A stretch of DNA of 64,000 nucleotides from assembly GCF_012935695.1 (NCBI RefSeq), contig NZ_CP052859.1:3017001-3081000 (forward strand), read 5' to 3'. The notes beneath the pieces were generated by a model. That model was not told the DNA's origin and did no database searches. It was given only the letters and a program-made list of their open reading frames with translations. The DNA comes from Pseudomonas sp. ADAK18 (lineage in GTDB: Bacteria > Pseudomonadota > Gammaproteobacteria > Pseudomonadales > Pseudomonadaceae). The position numbers and the translations under genes are program-made. This document shows positions 9,703 to 18,994 of this stretch, one piece after another; positions within the stretch are counted from its first letter, which is position 1; every line of letters begins with the position of its first letter.

Positions 9703-10905
9703 TCAGCGCTGGACAGCCTTGGGAGCGGCCAGGCTGTTGTCATGGATAAGCTGGGTGATCATTGCATCAGCCTCGGCCAACTGACGGTCGTACACGTTGG
9801 TGCTGAACGAAGCCTTTTGTGGTGCTTGCTGGGCTAACACCGGGCCGCTCTGGTCGTGCAGGTTGACGTTGACCACGGTGGACAAGCCAACCCGCAACGG
9901 ATTCTTGGCCAGCTCTTCGGCATTGATATGAATCCGCACCGGCACCCGCTGCACGATCTTGATCCAGTTACCAGTGGCGTTCTGCGCCGGCAGCAAGGCA
10001 AAGGCACTGCCGGTCCCGGCGCCGAGGCTGTCCACGCTACCGCTGAACTTGACGTCGCTGCCGTAGATATCAGCTTCGATATCCACCGGTTGGCCAATGC
10101 GCATCTGGCGCAGTTGGGTTTCCTTGAAGTTGGCGTCGATCCACAGTTGATCCAGGGGGATCACCGCCATCAACGCGGTACCCGGTTGTACACGCTGGCC
10201 CAGTTGCACGGTGCGCTTAGCCACGTAACCGGTGACCGGTGCAATCAGGGTGCTGCGGGCGTTGGTCAGGTAAGCCTGGCGCAATTGCGCGGCGGCAGCC
10301 TGCACGTCCGGGTGCGAAGAAATCACCGTATCGTCCACCAATGCGTTGGTGGTTTTGAGTTGCTGCTCGAGGCTGGCCAGCGCGTTATTCGCCGAGGTCA
10401 AACTGTCACGAGCGTGGGAGAGCTCCTCCAGGGAAATCGCCCCGCCCTGCGCCAGGTTTTTCCGACGGTTGTAATTGTCCTGGGCGGTTTGCACTTCGGC
10501 TTTCTGTGCATTGACCTGGGCTTTCATGCCATCGACGTTGCTGTACAAACCACGCACCTGACGTACCGTGCGGGCCAGATTGGCCTGGGCACTTTGCAGG
10601 CCGACTTCGGCATCGTTGGGGTCGAAGTTGATCAGCACCTGGCCCTCATGGACCAGGTCACCATCGTCGGCACCGATACTCACCACGGTGCCGGTCACCA
10701 GCGGGGTGATTTCCACCACGTTGCCGTTCACGTAGGCGTCGTCAGTGCTTTCGCTCCAGCGTCCGTAGAACTCGTACCAGCCCCATACACCTAGGACGCC
10801 GAGGATGACGATCAGCGCCAGGACCAGCAGCATGAATTTACGTTTGCCCGGGTTGCTGGTGTCGGCGGGTTGTTGGCTTGTGTTGTTTGTTTCGGCAGTG
10901 GCCAT
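9703..10905 (-). CDS. emrA: HlyD/EmrA-family membrane-fusion protein
   Basis: A 400-residue periplasmic adaptor anchored by one N-terminal helix (about residues 24-46). Then come STDDAYVNGNVVEITPLVTG (start of the biotinyl-lipoyl fold), a long coiled-coil hairpin at about 95-190, and the return half with TLIAPVTGYVAKRTVQLGQR. This is the EmrA layout for joining an MFS pump to a TolC-type channel. It lies 15 bases after the channel gene. No catalytic residues are expected. Confidence 0.93.
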   Translation of the reverse strand: MATAETNNTSQQPADTSNPGKRKFMLLVLALIVILGVLGVWGWYEFYGRWSESTDDAYVNGNVVEITPLVTGTVVSIGADDGDLVHEGQVLINFDPNDAEVGLQSAQANLARTVRQVRGLYSNVDGMKAQVNAQKAEVQTAQDNYNRRKNLAQGGAISLEELSHARDSLTSANNALASLEQQLKTTNALVDDTVISSHPDVQAAAAQLRQAYLTNARSTLIAPVTGYVAKRTVQLGQRVQPGTALMAVIPLDQLWIDANFKETQLRQMRIGQPVDIEADIYGSDVKFSGSVDSLGAGTGSAFALLPAQNATGNWIKIVQRVPVRIHINAEELAKNPLRVGLSTVVNVNLHDQSGPVLAQQAPQKASFSTNVYDRQLAEADAMITQLIHDNSLAAPKAVQR

Positions 10906-10920
10906 GACTAGTACCTTGAA

Positions 10921-12384
10921 TTATTCAGTGCGCGTGGCTGGGGTGGTCGACGCCACGTTATCGGCGTGAAACCCGCCGCCCAGGGCCTGCATCAATTGAA
11001 TCGAAAGATCGATTTGCTCGGCATTCAGGCTGGCCAACTGACGTTGGGCCTGCAGCAATTGCTGCTCGATGCTGAGCACGTCCAGGTAATTACCGATACC
11101 TGAGCCGTAACGCTGAACCACGGTGTTGTAGGACTCCTGGGCAATGTCCGTCGCATGTTGCTGGGCCTGAATCTGCCGGCCGATATCGCGCAACTGCGAG
11201 AGGCTGTCGCTGACATCCCCCAGGGCTTTCACCAGGCTTTTGTTGTACTGGGCCACCGCCAGGTCGTAATCGGCATCGCGGGAATCGAGGTCGGCGCGCA
11301 GGCGGCCGCCATCGAAAATCGGCAGCGACACCGTCGGGGCAATGCTGAAGAACCGGCTGGCGGAACCGAACATCGCATCCCCCAGCAACGACTCGGCCCC
11401 GGCGCTCGCGCTCAGGTTGAGGTTGGGATAGAAGTTGGCTTTGCCGGCAACGATGTTCTTGCTCGCCGCCTCCACCCGCCAGCGGGCGGCAATCAGGTCT
11501 GGGCGACGCCCCAACAACTCGGCCGGCAGCACCGAAGGCACGGCGACGGCGCTGGGCTTGAGGACATTCGGACGGCTCAATTCATTGCCACGGTCCGGGC
11601 CTTTGCCCAGCAATACCGCCAGGGTGATCTTGGCGCTTTGCAGGGTTTTCTCGGCGTCGATCAGTTGCGACTCGGAGCTGGCTTCCAGACTTTCGGTTTG
11701 CTGATATTGGTACTGGCTGTCGATCCCGGAACTCAGCCGACGCTTGCTCAGGTCGAGCATTTGCCGGGTGCGCTTGAGGTCGTCATTGGCCAGGTCCCGA
11801 ACGATATGGGCGCGGCCCAGGTCGCTGTAGGCCCGTGCGACATCGGCAGCCAAGGTCAGTTGAGCGGCCTGCTGGTCGACTTCGGCGGCGCGAGCCTGGC
11901 CCAGCGCAGCTTCCCAGGCGGCACGCTGACCGCCCCACAGGTCGAAGTTGTAATTGAAGCCCGCACTGATGTTGCGCACGGTGGCGTAAGTACCGCCAAC
12001 CCCTTGCGGGTCCTGATCCTTGGCCAGGCGCGAACGGCTGACACCTGCGCTGGCATCCAGGGTCGGCATGCGTGCGGCATCGGCGGCATAGGCAGCAGCT
12101 TCGGCCTGATGGGCACGAGCGCTGGCCACTTGCATGTCGGGGCTGTCGCGCAGGGCTTCGTGGATCAGGCCGTCGAGCTGTGGGTCGCCGAGGCTTTTCC
12201 ACCAGTCGGCTTTTGGCCAGGCGGCAGGCGACAGAGTCACGCCACTGAGGGATTTGCCAGCTTGCAGGTTATTGGCTTCGAGGCGTTTGCCTTCTGTGTC
12301 CAAGCCACTGTAATTGGCACAACCGGCGACAGTCATGGCCACCAGCACCAGGCTGAGGCCGGCACGCAAAGCGCGATTGTTCAT
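10921..12384 (-). CDS. NodT-family outer-membrane efflux lipoprotein
   Basis: A 487-residue TolC-like channel. The signal sequence ends with lipobox VAGC at residues 19-22, so the mature protein is lipid-anchored through Cys22. Two OEP repeats with long alpha-helical stretches follow (for example ARAHQAEAAAYAADAARMPT and LPAELLGRRPDLIAARWRVE), the latter typical of NodT/OprM proteins. The start overlaps the marR stop (ATGA at 12381-12384). With the two downstream genes it forms a complete tripartite pump spanning both membranes. Confidence 0.94.
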   Translation of the reverse strand: MNNRALRAGLSLVLVAMTVAGCANYSGLDTEGKRLEANNLQAGKSLSGVTLSPAAWPKADWWKSLGDPQLDGLIHEALRDSPDMQVASARAHQAEAAAYAADAARMPTLDASAGVSRSRLAKDQDPQGVGGTYATVRNISAGFNYNFDLWGGQRAAWEAALGQARAAEVDQQAAQLTLAADVARAYSDLGRAHIVRDLANDDLKRTRQMLDLSKRRLSSGIDSQYQYQQTESLEASSESQLIDAEKTLQSAKITLAVLLGKGPDRGNELSRPNVLKPSAVAVPSVLPAELLGRRPDLIAARWRVEAASKNIVAGKANFYPNLNLSASAGAESLLGDAMFGSASRFFSIAPTVSLPIFDGGRLRADLDSRDADYDLAVAQYNKSLVKALGDVSDSLSQLRDIGRQIQAQQHATDIAQESYNTVVQRYGSGIGNYLDVLSIEQQLLQAQRQLASLNAEQIDLSIQLMQALGGGFHADNVASTTPATRTE

Positions 12385-12854
12385 TTCCCACCTATTCGCT
12401 GAATGGTCATTGCATCACCTGCAGCCACGAGAATTTTCGTCAAGATGTCTTCCAGGGTTTTCAGTTCGCCCGGCTCCAACGCCCCGGCCAGTTGGTTCAA
12501 GGCCTGGGCACCGATATGCGGCAGCATGTCCGCTACACGCTGGCCTTCAGCGGTCAGCACCAACTGCACCTGGCGCCGGTCCTGCTCGGAACGCTTGCGC
12601 GCCAACAGGTCTTTTTGCTCCAGGCGGTCGAGCATGCGGGTCATTGATCCGCTGTCCAGGGACAGGTTGCGGCACAGCTCCGCCGGGGTGTCGACGCCGA
12701 ATTGGGCCATATTGATCAACACCTTGAACTGCGCGGCGGTGATGCCGTGCGGTTCCATATGGGTGTCAATGATCCGGTCCTTGAGCGAGGCAGCGCGGCC
12801 CAGCAGGAGTCCCAGGTTGCAGTTATGGAAGTTTTCGGGGGTGAAGTGTTTCAT
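12381..12854 (-). CDS. MarR-family transcriptional regulator of the efflux operon
   Basis: A 157-residue winged-helix protein. The DNA-binding core is visible in NMAQFGVDTPAELCRNLSLD and SGSMTRMLDRLEQKDLLARK, followed by the wing SEQDRRQVQLVLTAEGQRV. It is the first gene of the operon and its stop overlaps the channel gene. Two palindromes just upstream (12871-12917) are the probable operators, so autorepression relieved by a ligand is the natural reading, as for EmrR/MarR proteins. The ligand is unknown. Confidence 0.93.
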   Translation of the reverse strand: MKHFTPENFHNCNLGLLLGRAASLKDRIIDTHMEPHGITAAQFKVLINMAQFGVDTPAELCRNLSLDSGSMTRMLDRLEQKDLLARKRSEQDRRQVQLVLTAEGQRVADMLPHIGAQALNQLAGALEPGELKTLEDILTKILVAAGDAMTIQRIGGK

Positions 12855-12870
12855 CGAGACCTACCTACTA

Positions 12871-12917
12871 ACTGCCTAGGCAGTGAATGTATGTCGAGAT
12901 GTTACTGCTTAGGCAGC
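12871..12917 (-). promoter_or_regulatory. Twin palindromic MarR operator
   Basis: ACTGCCTAGGCAGT at 12871-12884 is a perfect 14-bp palindrome, 17 bases before the marR start. A second copy, ACTGCTTAGGCAGC, lies at 12904-12917 with two differences. Centres are 33 bp apart, about three helical turns, so two dimers would sit on the same face. Size and symmetry fit MarR dimers. Binding itself is inferred. Confidence 0.75.
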
Positions 12918-12996
12918 GAATGTCAAACAAATAGTTAGGTTGCTTTGTATTGGGCGAAGAAAGGATGGGGAGACAACGGTGGGAGTGCGGCTAACT

Positions 12997-13531
12997 GTGG
13001 GGGTGTAGCCCGCGATCGGCTGCATAGCAGTCGTAAGAATCTTGAAACCACTGAAGGTCCTTGGGCCCTTATCGCAGCCTCGTGCCTCGGCACCTGCTAC
13101 AGGGCCGTGTCGATCACCTGTAGCCGCTGGCGTAGCCTGCGATCGGCTGCGCAGCACTCGTAAGAATCTTGAAACCACTGAAGGTCCTTCGGCCCTTATC
13201 GCAGCCTCGTGCCTCGGCACCTGCTACAGGGCCGTGTCGATCACCTGTAGCCGCTGGCGCAGCCTGCGATCGGCTGCGCAGCAGTCGCCAGCCTCTGAAA
13301 CCGTTGAAGGTCCTTCGGCCCTTATCGCAGCCTCGTGCCTCGGCAGCGGCTACAGGGTTGTGTCGGTCACCTGTAGCTGCTGGCGTAGCCTGCGATCGGC
13401 TGCGCAGCAGTCGCCAGCCTCTGAAACCGTTGAAGGTCCTTCGGCCCTTATCGCAGCCTCGTGCCTCGGCAGCGGCTACAGGGTTGTGTCGGTCACCTGT
13501 AGCTGCTGGCGTAGCCTGCGATCGGCTGCGG
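12997..13531. repeat. Tandem array of REP doublets, about four units of 126-127 bp
   Basis: The word GAAACC recurs at 13044, 13171, 13297 and 13423, giving periods of 127, 126 and 126 bp. A partial unit (TGTAGCCCGCGATCGGCTGC) precedes the first full copy. Each unit contains a CTGTAGCCGCTGG...GATCGGCTGCGCAG arm and an inverted CGCAGCCTCGTGCCTCGG...CTACAGG arm, so it is itself a REP doublet of the family also at 52142-52244. Units 1-2 share one set of variants and units 3-4 another; units 3 and 4 are identical over about 114 bp. The array ends one base before the tamB stop. The 12918-12996 stretch has nothing I can assign. Confidence 0.92.
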
Positions 13532-16500
13532 CTAGAAATCCCGCTTATAGAAAATATCCAGCGAGCTGGCCACGCCGCTGGCCACTTCCAGGTACACCTT
13601 CTTGCTCAGCAAGTACCGCAAGGCGATGGTATTGGCCGGCTCAAACACCCCGACGCCATAGCGCAAACTGAGTTTTTCCGAGATCTTGCCGCTGGCCACC
13701 ACGGCGGTATTGTTGCCACTGCCCTGGGTGTCGAGGTCGAAGTCCTGGATCCCCAGTTTATTGGCAATATCCGACGTCACCCCTGCACTACCCATCAACC
13801 CCAGCCCCAAGGCCGCCTGGGCCAACATGTTGTTATCTTCGCCGGTGGTGCTCAGCGGACGCCCCAACACCAGATAGGACAAAGCCTGCTCCTGACTCAT
13901 GGCCGGTTCCGAGAAGATTTGCGTAGTGGGCTGCTCGGCGCTGCCGCTCAGGCGGATACCGGCGATCACGTCGTCAGTCTGGCGGATGGCTTCGATGTCC
14001 AGGTACGGCTGGTCGATAGGCCCGGCGAACAGCAGCCGTGCCCGACGCACATTGAGGCGCTGGCCATAGGCGCGGTAGCGGCCGTCGTTGAGCCACAGCT
14101 CGCCACGGGTGTCCATGTTGTCGCCGATGTGTACGTGGCCTTGCACCTTGGCGGTCAGGCCGAATCCGGCGAAGTTCAACGTGTCCTTACCGACTTCCAC
14201 ATCGATGTCCATGGCCATCGCCATCGGCGGCTTGCCTTCCTCGGTCTGGCTGCCGAGGATCACCGTGTCATCAGAGACCTTGACCGTCGAGGGCGGCAAT
14301 TCACGCACGGTGATGTCGCCCTTGGGGATCTGCACTTTGCCGGCGATGGCCAGCTTGTCGTGCTTCAGGGTGATTTTCAGGTCGGGGACCACTTCCAGTT
14401 CCGCGTAAGGCTCCACGGTCACCGGTAGTTGCGTGCCTTGCAGGCTGATGTCGACGGCCAGGGCCTGGCCCCAGTCGATCTGGCCCTTCACGCTGCCCTG
14501 CCCGGCTTTACCGCTTTTCCAGCCTCCATTGAGTTGCACGCTTTCGCCAGCGATCAAGGCCTGGATGTTCAGGTCTTCAAGGCTGATGGGCAATTCAGGC
14601 CCGGAAATCTCGCCGCCTACAAGGTTCACGCTGCCGTTGACCTGGGGTGCCAGCAGGCCACCGGACAGACGACCGTTACCGTTGAGCTTGCCGTTAAGTT
14701 TTTCCACCATCGGCACAAACGGTCGGGCTACCGCCAAATCCAGCCCGGTGAGGCTGAAGTTGCCGGTCAACGGTTTGTTTTTAGGCAGAGGATTGATCTG
14801 CGCCTGCAACAGCAGTTCCCCCAGCTTACCGCCACGGAAGTTCAGCTGGGTGTCGATGCGCTTGGGGTTGAGGGTGGTTTCCAGTTTGAGGGTGTCATAA
14901 GGGAAATCCAGCCACTGGTCCTTGTCCTTGACCCGTAAAGTACCGCCACTGGCATCCACCGACACCACGCCTTGGGGGCCACTGGCCGGCAGGTCGAGTT
15001 GCACGTCGGCGTTGAGTTTGCCCTTCCAGGCGAAATCCTTGGGCAGCCATTGCGCCAGGCTGTCGATGGGAAATTGCTTGAGGTGGTAACGCAGCTTCGG
15101 CTCGGGCATCAGACGCTGGTCTTCACCACACAAGCTCGCGGGGCCAGACACCCAGCAGTGGGCAGAAAAGGTCAGCTTGCCGTCTGCCAGGCGTTCGATT
15201 TTCGCTGGGGCTTGCAGCTTCCAGTCCTGCCCGCCAGCTTGCACGTCGCCGCTGGCCAAACGTCCGCGCCAGTTGCCCTTGTCCAAGTTGCCATCAAGGG
15301 CCAAAGCGAGCTTGAGCAACGGGCCGGCCAGGTCCAACTGGACTTTCTGACTCTTGATATCGCCCTGGGCGCTGGCGGTCAGCGTGCCGACCTGGGTTTC
15401 ACCGGCTTGAATGCCGCTGCCCTTAAGGTCGATCTTGGCTCGCTGGGCGTTGTCCAGGCTGGCGTCCAGGGTCAGGTTTTGCAGGCGGTTGTCTTCAAAC
15501 GCCAGTTGCTGACCCAACACGTTGAGCTTGCCCTGAGGTGCCTGAAGTGTGCCGGCCACGTCGAGACGGCCATTGACCTGCCCGCGCAGTTGCGGCCACA
15601 GCTGAGCCAGGCGCGCCAGCTTGATATCAATCTGCCCGGCCAGGCGTTGTTGCAGGCTGCCACTGCCGTTGATGCGGTTGTCGCCGAGTCGAATATCCAG
15701 AGCACTGAGTGTCCATTGCTCGCCCGCGCCTTCGGCCTTGGCCTGGAGCACGGCCGGCTGGCCGCGCAAGCGACCCTTGAGGTCCAGGTCGGCATTGAGC
15801 TTAAGCTGCTGGTTTTTCATCTCGCCCTTGCTGCGCAACGGACCGGCAAGCGTGCCCGGCAGTTCCGCGACCCAGTACGCCGGGTTGATCGCCGACAGGT
15901 CCAGCGCAGTGTCCCAAGCGATGCCATCGGCGAATTGCAGGTTGAGGTGGCCTTCGGCCTTGCCTTGACCTGCGGCCAGTTTCAGCTCCGGCAGGAACAC
16001 TTGCTTGAGGTCGCCACTGAATGGGCTGCTCAGGCTGAACTTGCCGGCGGGGCCATCGAGGTCGGCCTTGAAGTTGCCCAAGTAGTTGCCATCTTTGTAA
16101 GAGACTTCTCCATTGAAGGTACGCAACGCGACTTGGGGTTCGTCGATCAACGGGTAGAGGCGATGCCAGGGGAAGTCCAGCCAGTCGATCTTGGCGTCAG
16201 CACTGAAGCCTTGCTGCCAGTCCAACTGGGCGCTGAGCTTGAGGCTTTGCTTATCGCCGGCATTCAGGTCCAGGCCAGCGATTTGCGCACCCTTGGCGTC
16301 GACCTTGCCTTGTAGCAGTAGATCCACCGGGCCTTTTTCTGCGGGTAACACCGCCTTGCCCAGCAGTTGGTAGCCGTTTTTCAGGTCGCCCTTGGCCGTC
16401 AGATCCAGCTGATTGAGTTGCAGGGTATCGGGTAAATCGGCACTGGCCTTGAACCCATCGGCGGTAATGCGCACTTGCGCCGGCAGGTTTTCTACCAACG

Positions 16501-17206
16501 GTTGCAGCTCGCCGCTGAGCTTACCCGGCAGATAGCCGCTGCTGTCAGCGTCGAGTTTGAGGGTCTTGAGCAAGTCACCATCGACCTTGAGCGCCACCGT
16601 CCACGGTGCACCGCCCGGGGCGTAGGGCAAACTCAGGTTACCCGTCGCCGTCAGTGGCCAATCTCCGGTGGGTTGCAGCAAGCCGGACAAGTCGAGGACC
16701 AGGTCATCCCGTTGCAGGTGCACCGAGTCAATCTTCATGCCCTCTGCGGTCCAGTGCGCCGCCAGTTGCAGGCCCTTGAGCTCCTCGCTGCCGTTAAACA
16801 GCAGGCTGCCGACACGGACTTCGCCCAGTTGGATCGCCACCGGCAACTTCAACTCAGGCAAGGTGATGGGGCCGCTGCTTTCTTCCGTACTGGGAGGGAA
16901 TTGCAGGCTGACCTGCTCCACGTCCAGTTGGTTGATGCACAGGGTCATGCGCATCAGGCACCCCGGTGACCAATCAAACTTCGGCGCGTTGAGCTCGACC
17001 CGGCTGCCGTCTTGTTGCCACAGCAGATGATCGGCACTCCACTGCCCGCCCAGGCGCCCTTGGAAATTTTCCACGGTCAAACCCGGTACCTGACTCAATG
17101 CCCAGCGACTGCCCGCCTGAGTGCCGAGCACTGTCCACAGTGCCAGCACCAGTAATGCCAGGACGGCAAGAATGGCCAGCCCCGCTATTTTCAAACCACG
17201 CGTCAC
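13532..17206 (-). CDS. tamB: TamB, inner-membrane AsmA-like translocation/lipid-transport protein
   Basis: A 1224-residue protein with an N-terminal anchor helix (LKIAGLAILAVLALLVLALW, about 5-24), a very long repetitive beta-rich periplasmic region rich in GxLxG-type strands, and a C-terminal DUF490 domain. The latter shows DVIAGIRLSGSAEQPTTQIF and EQALSYLVLGRP, ending in YKRDF. TamB spans the periplasm and partners TamA; current models include bulk phospholipid transport to the outer membrane. Its start overlaps the tamA stop by four bases. Length is near that of E. coli TamB (about 1260). Confidence 0.96.
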   Translation of the reverse strand: MTRGLKIAGLAILAVLALLVLALWTVLGTQAGSRWALSQVPGLTVENFQGRLGGQWSADHLLWQQDGSRVELNAPKFDWSPGCLMRMTLCINQLDVEQVSLQFPPSTEESSGPITLPELKLPVAIQLGEVRVGSLLFNGSEELKGLQLAAHWTAEGMKIDSVHLQRDDLVLDLSGLLQPTGDWPLTATGNLSLPYAPGGAPWTVALKVDGDLLKTLKLDADSSGYLPGKLSGELQPLVENLPAQVRITADGFKASADLPDTLQLNQLDLTAKGDLKNGYQLLGKAVLPAEKGPVDLLLQGKVDAKGAQIAGLDLNAGDKQSLKLSAQLDWQQGFSADAKIDWLDFPWHRLYPLIDEPQVALRTFNGEVSYKDGNYLGNFKADLDGPAGKFSLSSPFSGDLKQVFLPELKLAAGQGKAEGHLNLQFADGIAWDTALDLSAINPAYWVAELPGTLAGPLRSKGEMKNQQLKLNADLDLKGRLRGQPAVLQAKAEGAGEQWTLSALDIRLGDNRINGSGSLQQRLAGQIDIKLARLAQLWPQLRGQVNGRLDVAGTLQAPQGKLNVLGQQLAFEDNRLQNLTLDASLDNAQRAKIDLKGSGIQAGETQVGTLTASAQGDIKSQKVQLDLAGPLLKLALALDGNLDKGNWRGRLASGDVQAGGQDWKLQAPAKIERLADGKLTFSAHCWVSGPASLCGEDQRLMPEPKLRYHLKQFPIDSLAQWLPKDFAWKGKLNADVQLDLPASGPQGVVSVDASGGTLRVKDKDQWLDFPYDTLKLETTLNPKRIDTQLNFRGGKLGELLLQAQINPLPKNKPLTGNFSLTGLDLAVARPFVPMVEKLNGKLNGNGRLSGGLLAPQVNGSVNLVGGEISGPELPISLEDLNIQALIAGESVQLNGGWKSGKAGQGSVKGQIDWGQALAVDISLQGTQLPVTVEPYAELEVVPDLKITLKHDKLAIAGKVQIPKGDITVRELPPSTVKVSDDTVILGSQTEEGKPPMAMAMDIDVEVGKDTLNFAGFGLTAKVQGHVHIGDNMDTRGELWLNDGRYRAYGQRLNVRRARLLFAGPIDQPYLDIEAIRQTDDVIAGIRLSGSAEQPTTQIFSEPAMSQEQALSYLVLGRPLSTTGEDNNMLAQAALGLGLMGSAGVTSDIANKLGIQDFDLDTQGSGNNTAVVASGKISEKLSLRYGVGVFEPANTIALRYLLSKKVYLEVASGVASSLDIFYKRDF

Positions 17207-18930
17207 AGCTCAGGCCCCATGGAAAAGTGCAAACGAATACCGCCCGGATCTTCCAGCGCATGGGCCAGGTCGAGACGGATCGGTCCTACCGGGGAAACCC
17301 AGCGTACGCCAACGCCGACGCCGGTTTTCAAGCTCGGCATGTCGAGGTTGTTGAAGGAATTACCTTGGTCGATAAAGGTCGCGATCCGCCATTTCTCGGC
17401 GATGGAATATTGATACTCGGCGCTCAGGGCCACCATGTAGCGGCCACCGATGCGGTCACCGCGATCGTTTTCCGGTGACAGTGTCTGGTACTCGTAACCG
17501 CGCACGCTCTGGTCGCCACCGGCAAAGAAGCGCAACGACGGCGGCACGGACTTGTAGCCATTGGTGGCACTGCCACCGAACTGTGCCCGACCGAGGAAGC
17601 GGTGCTTGTCCCACACGGTGGTCAAGCCCTTGATCATCGCCGTGCCGTAGAGCAGGTTGGTATCGGACATCAACCCTTCCTTGGCCACCCGGGTCTCGAA
17701 TTGCAAGCGATAGCCGTTGTGGGGATCGATACGGTTGTCACTGCGAAGGTAGGAATAACTGATGCCCGGCATCAGCAAGTTACTCAGGCCCGAGTCATTG
17801 CCCAGGCGATATTCTTCGCGCTGCCATTTCAGCGAGATGATCCGTGTCCAGCCACTGGGCAACTTGCTGTGCCATTCAGGGCCGACCGTCAGCAACTTAC
17901 TGAGGGTGTCGGTGCCCGCCAGCTCTTCATTCTGATAGCCGCCGGCAAAGCGCAGTTTATCGGTGAGTGGTGGGTCAAGAGGAATGTCGTACCACAAACC
18001 GACGTTCTGCCGGGGCGCCGACAATTCAGCCTCCCAACCATAACTATGCCCCTGAGGATTGACCCAATGCCGGGTCCAGTTGGCCTTGCCGCGAGGGCCG
18101 ACATCGGTGGAGTAACCCAGGCCCAGGCCCATGGTCCGTGGCTTGCGAGTTTCCAACTGCACAGCCACCGGAATCACATCATTGGCCGACGCAGCGGGCG
18201 CGGCGTCCACCCGCACGCCCTCGAAAAAGCCGCTGGATTGCAGGGCCTGATTCAGTTCGGCGATCAGTTCGGAGTCGTAGGGTGCGCCGCTTTTGAACGG
18301 CACCATGCGTTGCAGCAGGTCTTCATCGAACGGTGTGTCGCCGGCAAAGCTGACCTTGCCCAAGGCATAGCGTGGACCGCTGTCGTAAATGAGTTCGATA
18401 TCGGCCACGCCCGCTTGCGGGTCCACCGACAGTTTCTGACTGGTAAAGCGCCCGCTGAAAAAGCCGTAGCGTGACGCCTGGTTCTGGATCAGGCGCTTGG
18501 CGTCTTCGTAGTTACCGTGGTTGAGCACGGCACCGGGTTTGAGCTCGTCACTGCTGGGCAGGCGAAAGGACTTGAGGCTCGCCGCCTGACCGTCGACACG
18601 AATGGTCACGTTGCGCAAATGCACCGGCTCGCCGGGGTCGATGGTGAGGGTCAAGCGCGGCGTCTTGCCGCCCTTGACGTCACTGGCAATCTGCGGCTGA
18701 TAGAAACCCAAAGCCTGGGCGGCCTTGCGCGCCTGCTCTTCAGCACCACGGCTGAAACGCAGCAAGGCTTCTTCATCACGATCGCCAACCCCGCCGATAT
18801 AGCCTTCGATGTTGGCTTTCAACGCGTCGTTTGAGGGTTTGATGCGCACATCCAATTCGCTTTGCGCCAGTGCGCTGCAGCTCGTGAACAGCAGAATCAA
18901 GCCGCTGGTAAATCTTCCTGGAAACTTCAT
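17203..18930 (-). CDS. tamA: TamA, outer-membrane Omp85-family protein
   Basis: A 575-residue protein with signal peptide (cleavage after ALA at about 20-22), three N-terminal POTRA-type domains (about 25-260) and a C-terminal 16-strand barrel domain. Visible are YKSVPPSLRFFAGGDQSVRG, the Omp85 motif region with RG, and GVGVRWVSPVGPIRLDLAHA near the C-terminus, ending in hydrophobic residues typical of outer-membrane barrels. It forms the outer-membrane partner of TamB. The order tamA-tamB with a four-base overlap is the normal one. Confidence 0.96.
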   Translation of the reverse strand: MKFPGRFTSGLILLFTSCSALAQSELDVRIKPSNDALKANIEGYIGGVGDRDEEALLRFSRGAEEQARKAAQALGFYQPQIASDVKGGKTPRLTLTIDPGEPVHLRNVTIRVDGQAASLKSFRLPSSDELKPGAVLNHGNYEDAKRLIQNQASRYGFFSGRFTSQKLSVDPQAGVADIELIYDSGPRYALGKVSFAGDTPFDEDLLQRMVPFKSGAPYDSELIAELNQALQSSGFFEGVRVDAAPAASANDVIPVAVQLETRKPRTMGLGLGYSTDVGPRGKANWTRHWVNPQGHSYGWEAELSAPRQNVGLWYDIPLDPPLTDKLRFAGGYQNEELAGTDTLSKLLTVGPEWHSKLPSGWTRIISLKWQREEYRLGNDSGLSNLLMPGISYSYLRSDNRIDPHNGYRLQFETRVAKEGLMSDTNLLYGTAMIKGLTTVWDKHRFLGRAQFGGSATNGYKSVPPSLRFFAGGDQSVRGYEYQTLSPENDRGDRIGGRYMVALSAEYQYSIAEKWRIATFIDQGNSFNNLDMPSLKTGVGVGVRWVSPVGPIRLDLAHALEDPGGIRLHFSMGPEL

Positions 18931-18994
18931 AGGCGCGGATGCTACACGAGCTTGGGAACATCATAGAACCCGGATTTGTCTGAATAATTCTGTC

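Noticed and set aside
13042..14428. Open frames (13042-13671 and 13169-14428) encoding repeated 42-residue units
   Set aside because: They read through the REP array, whose 126-bp period is a multiple of three, then run antisense to tamB. No start signal or protein-like composition.
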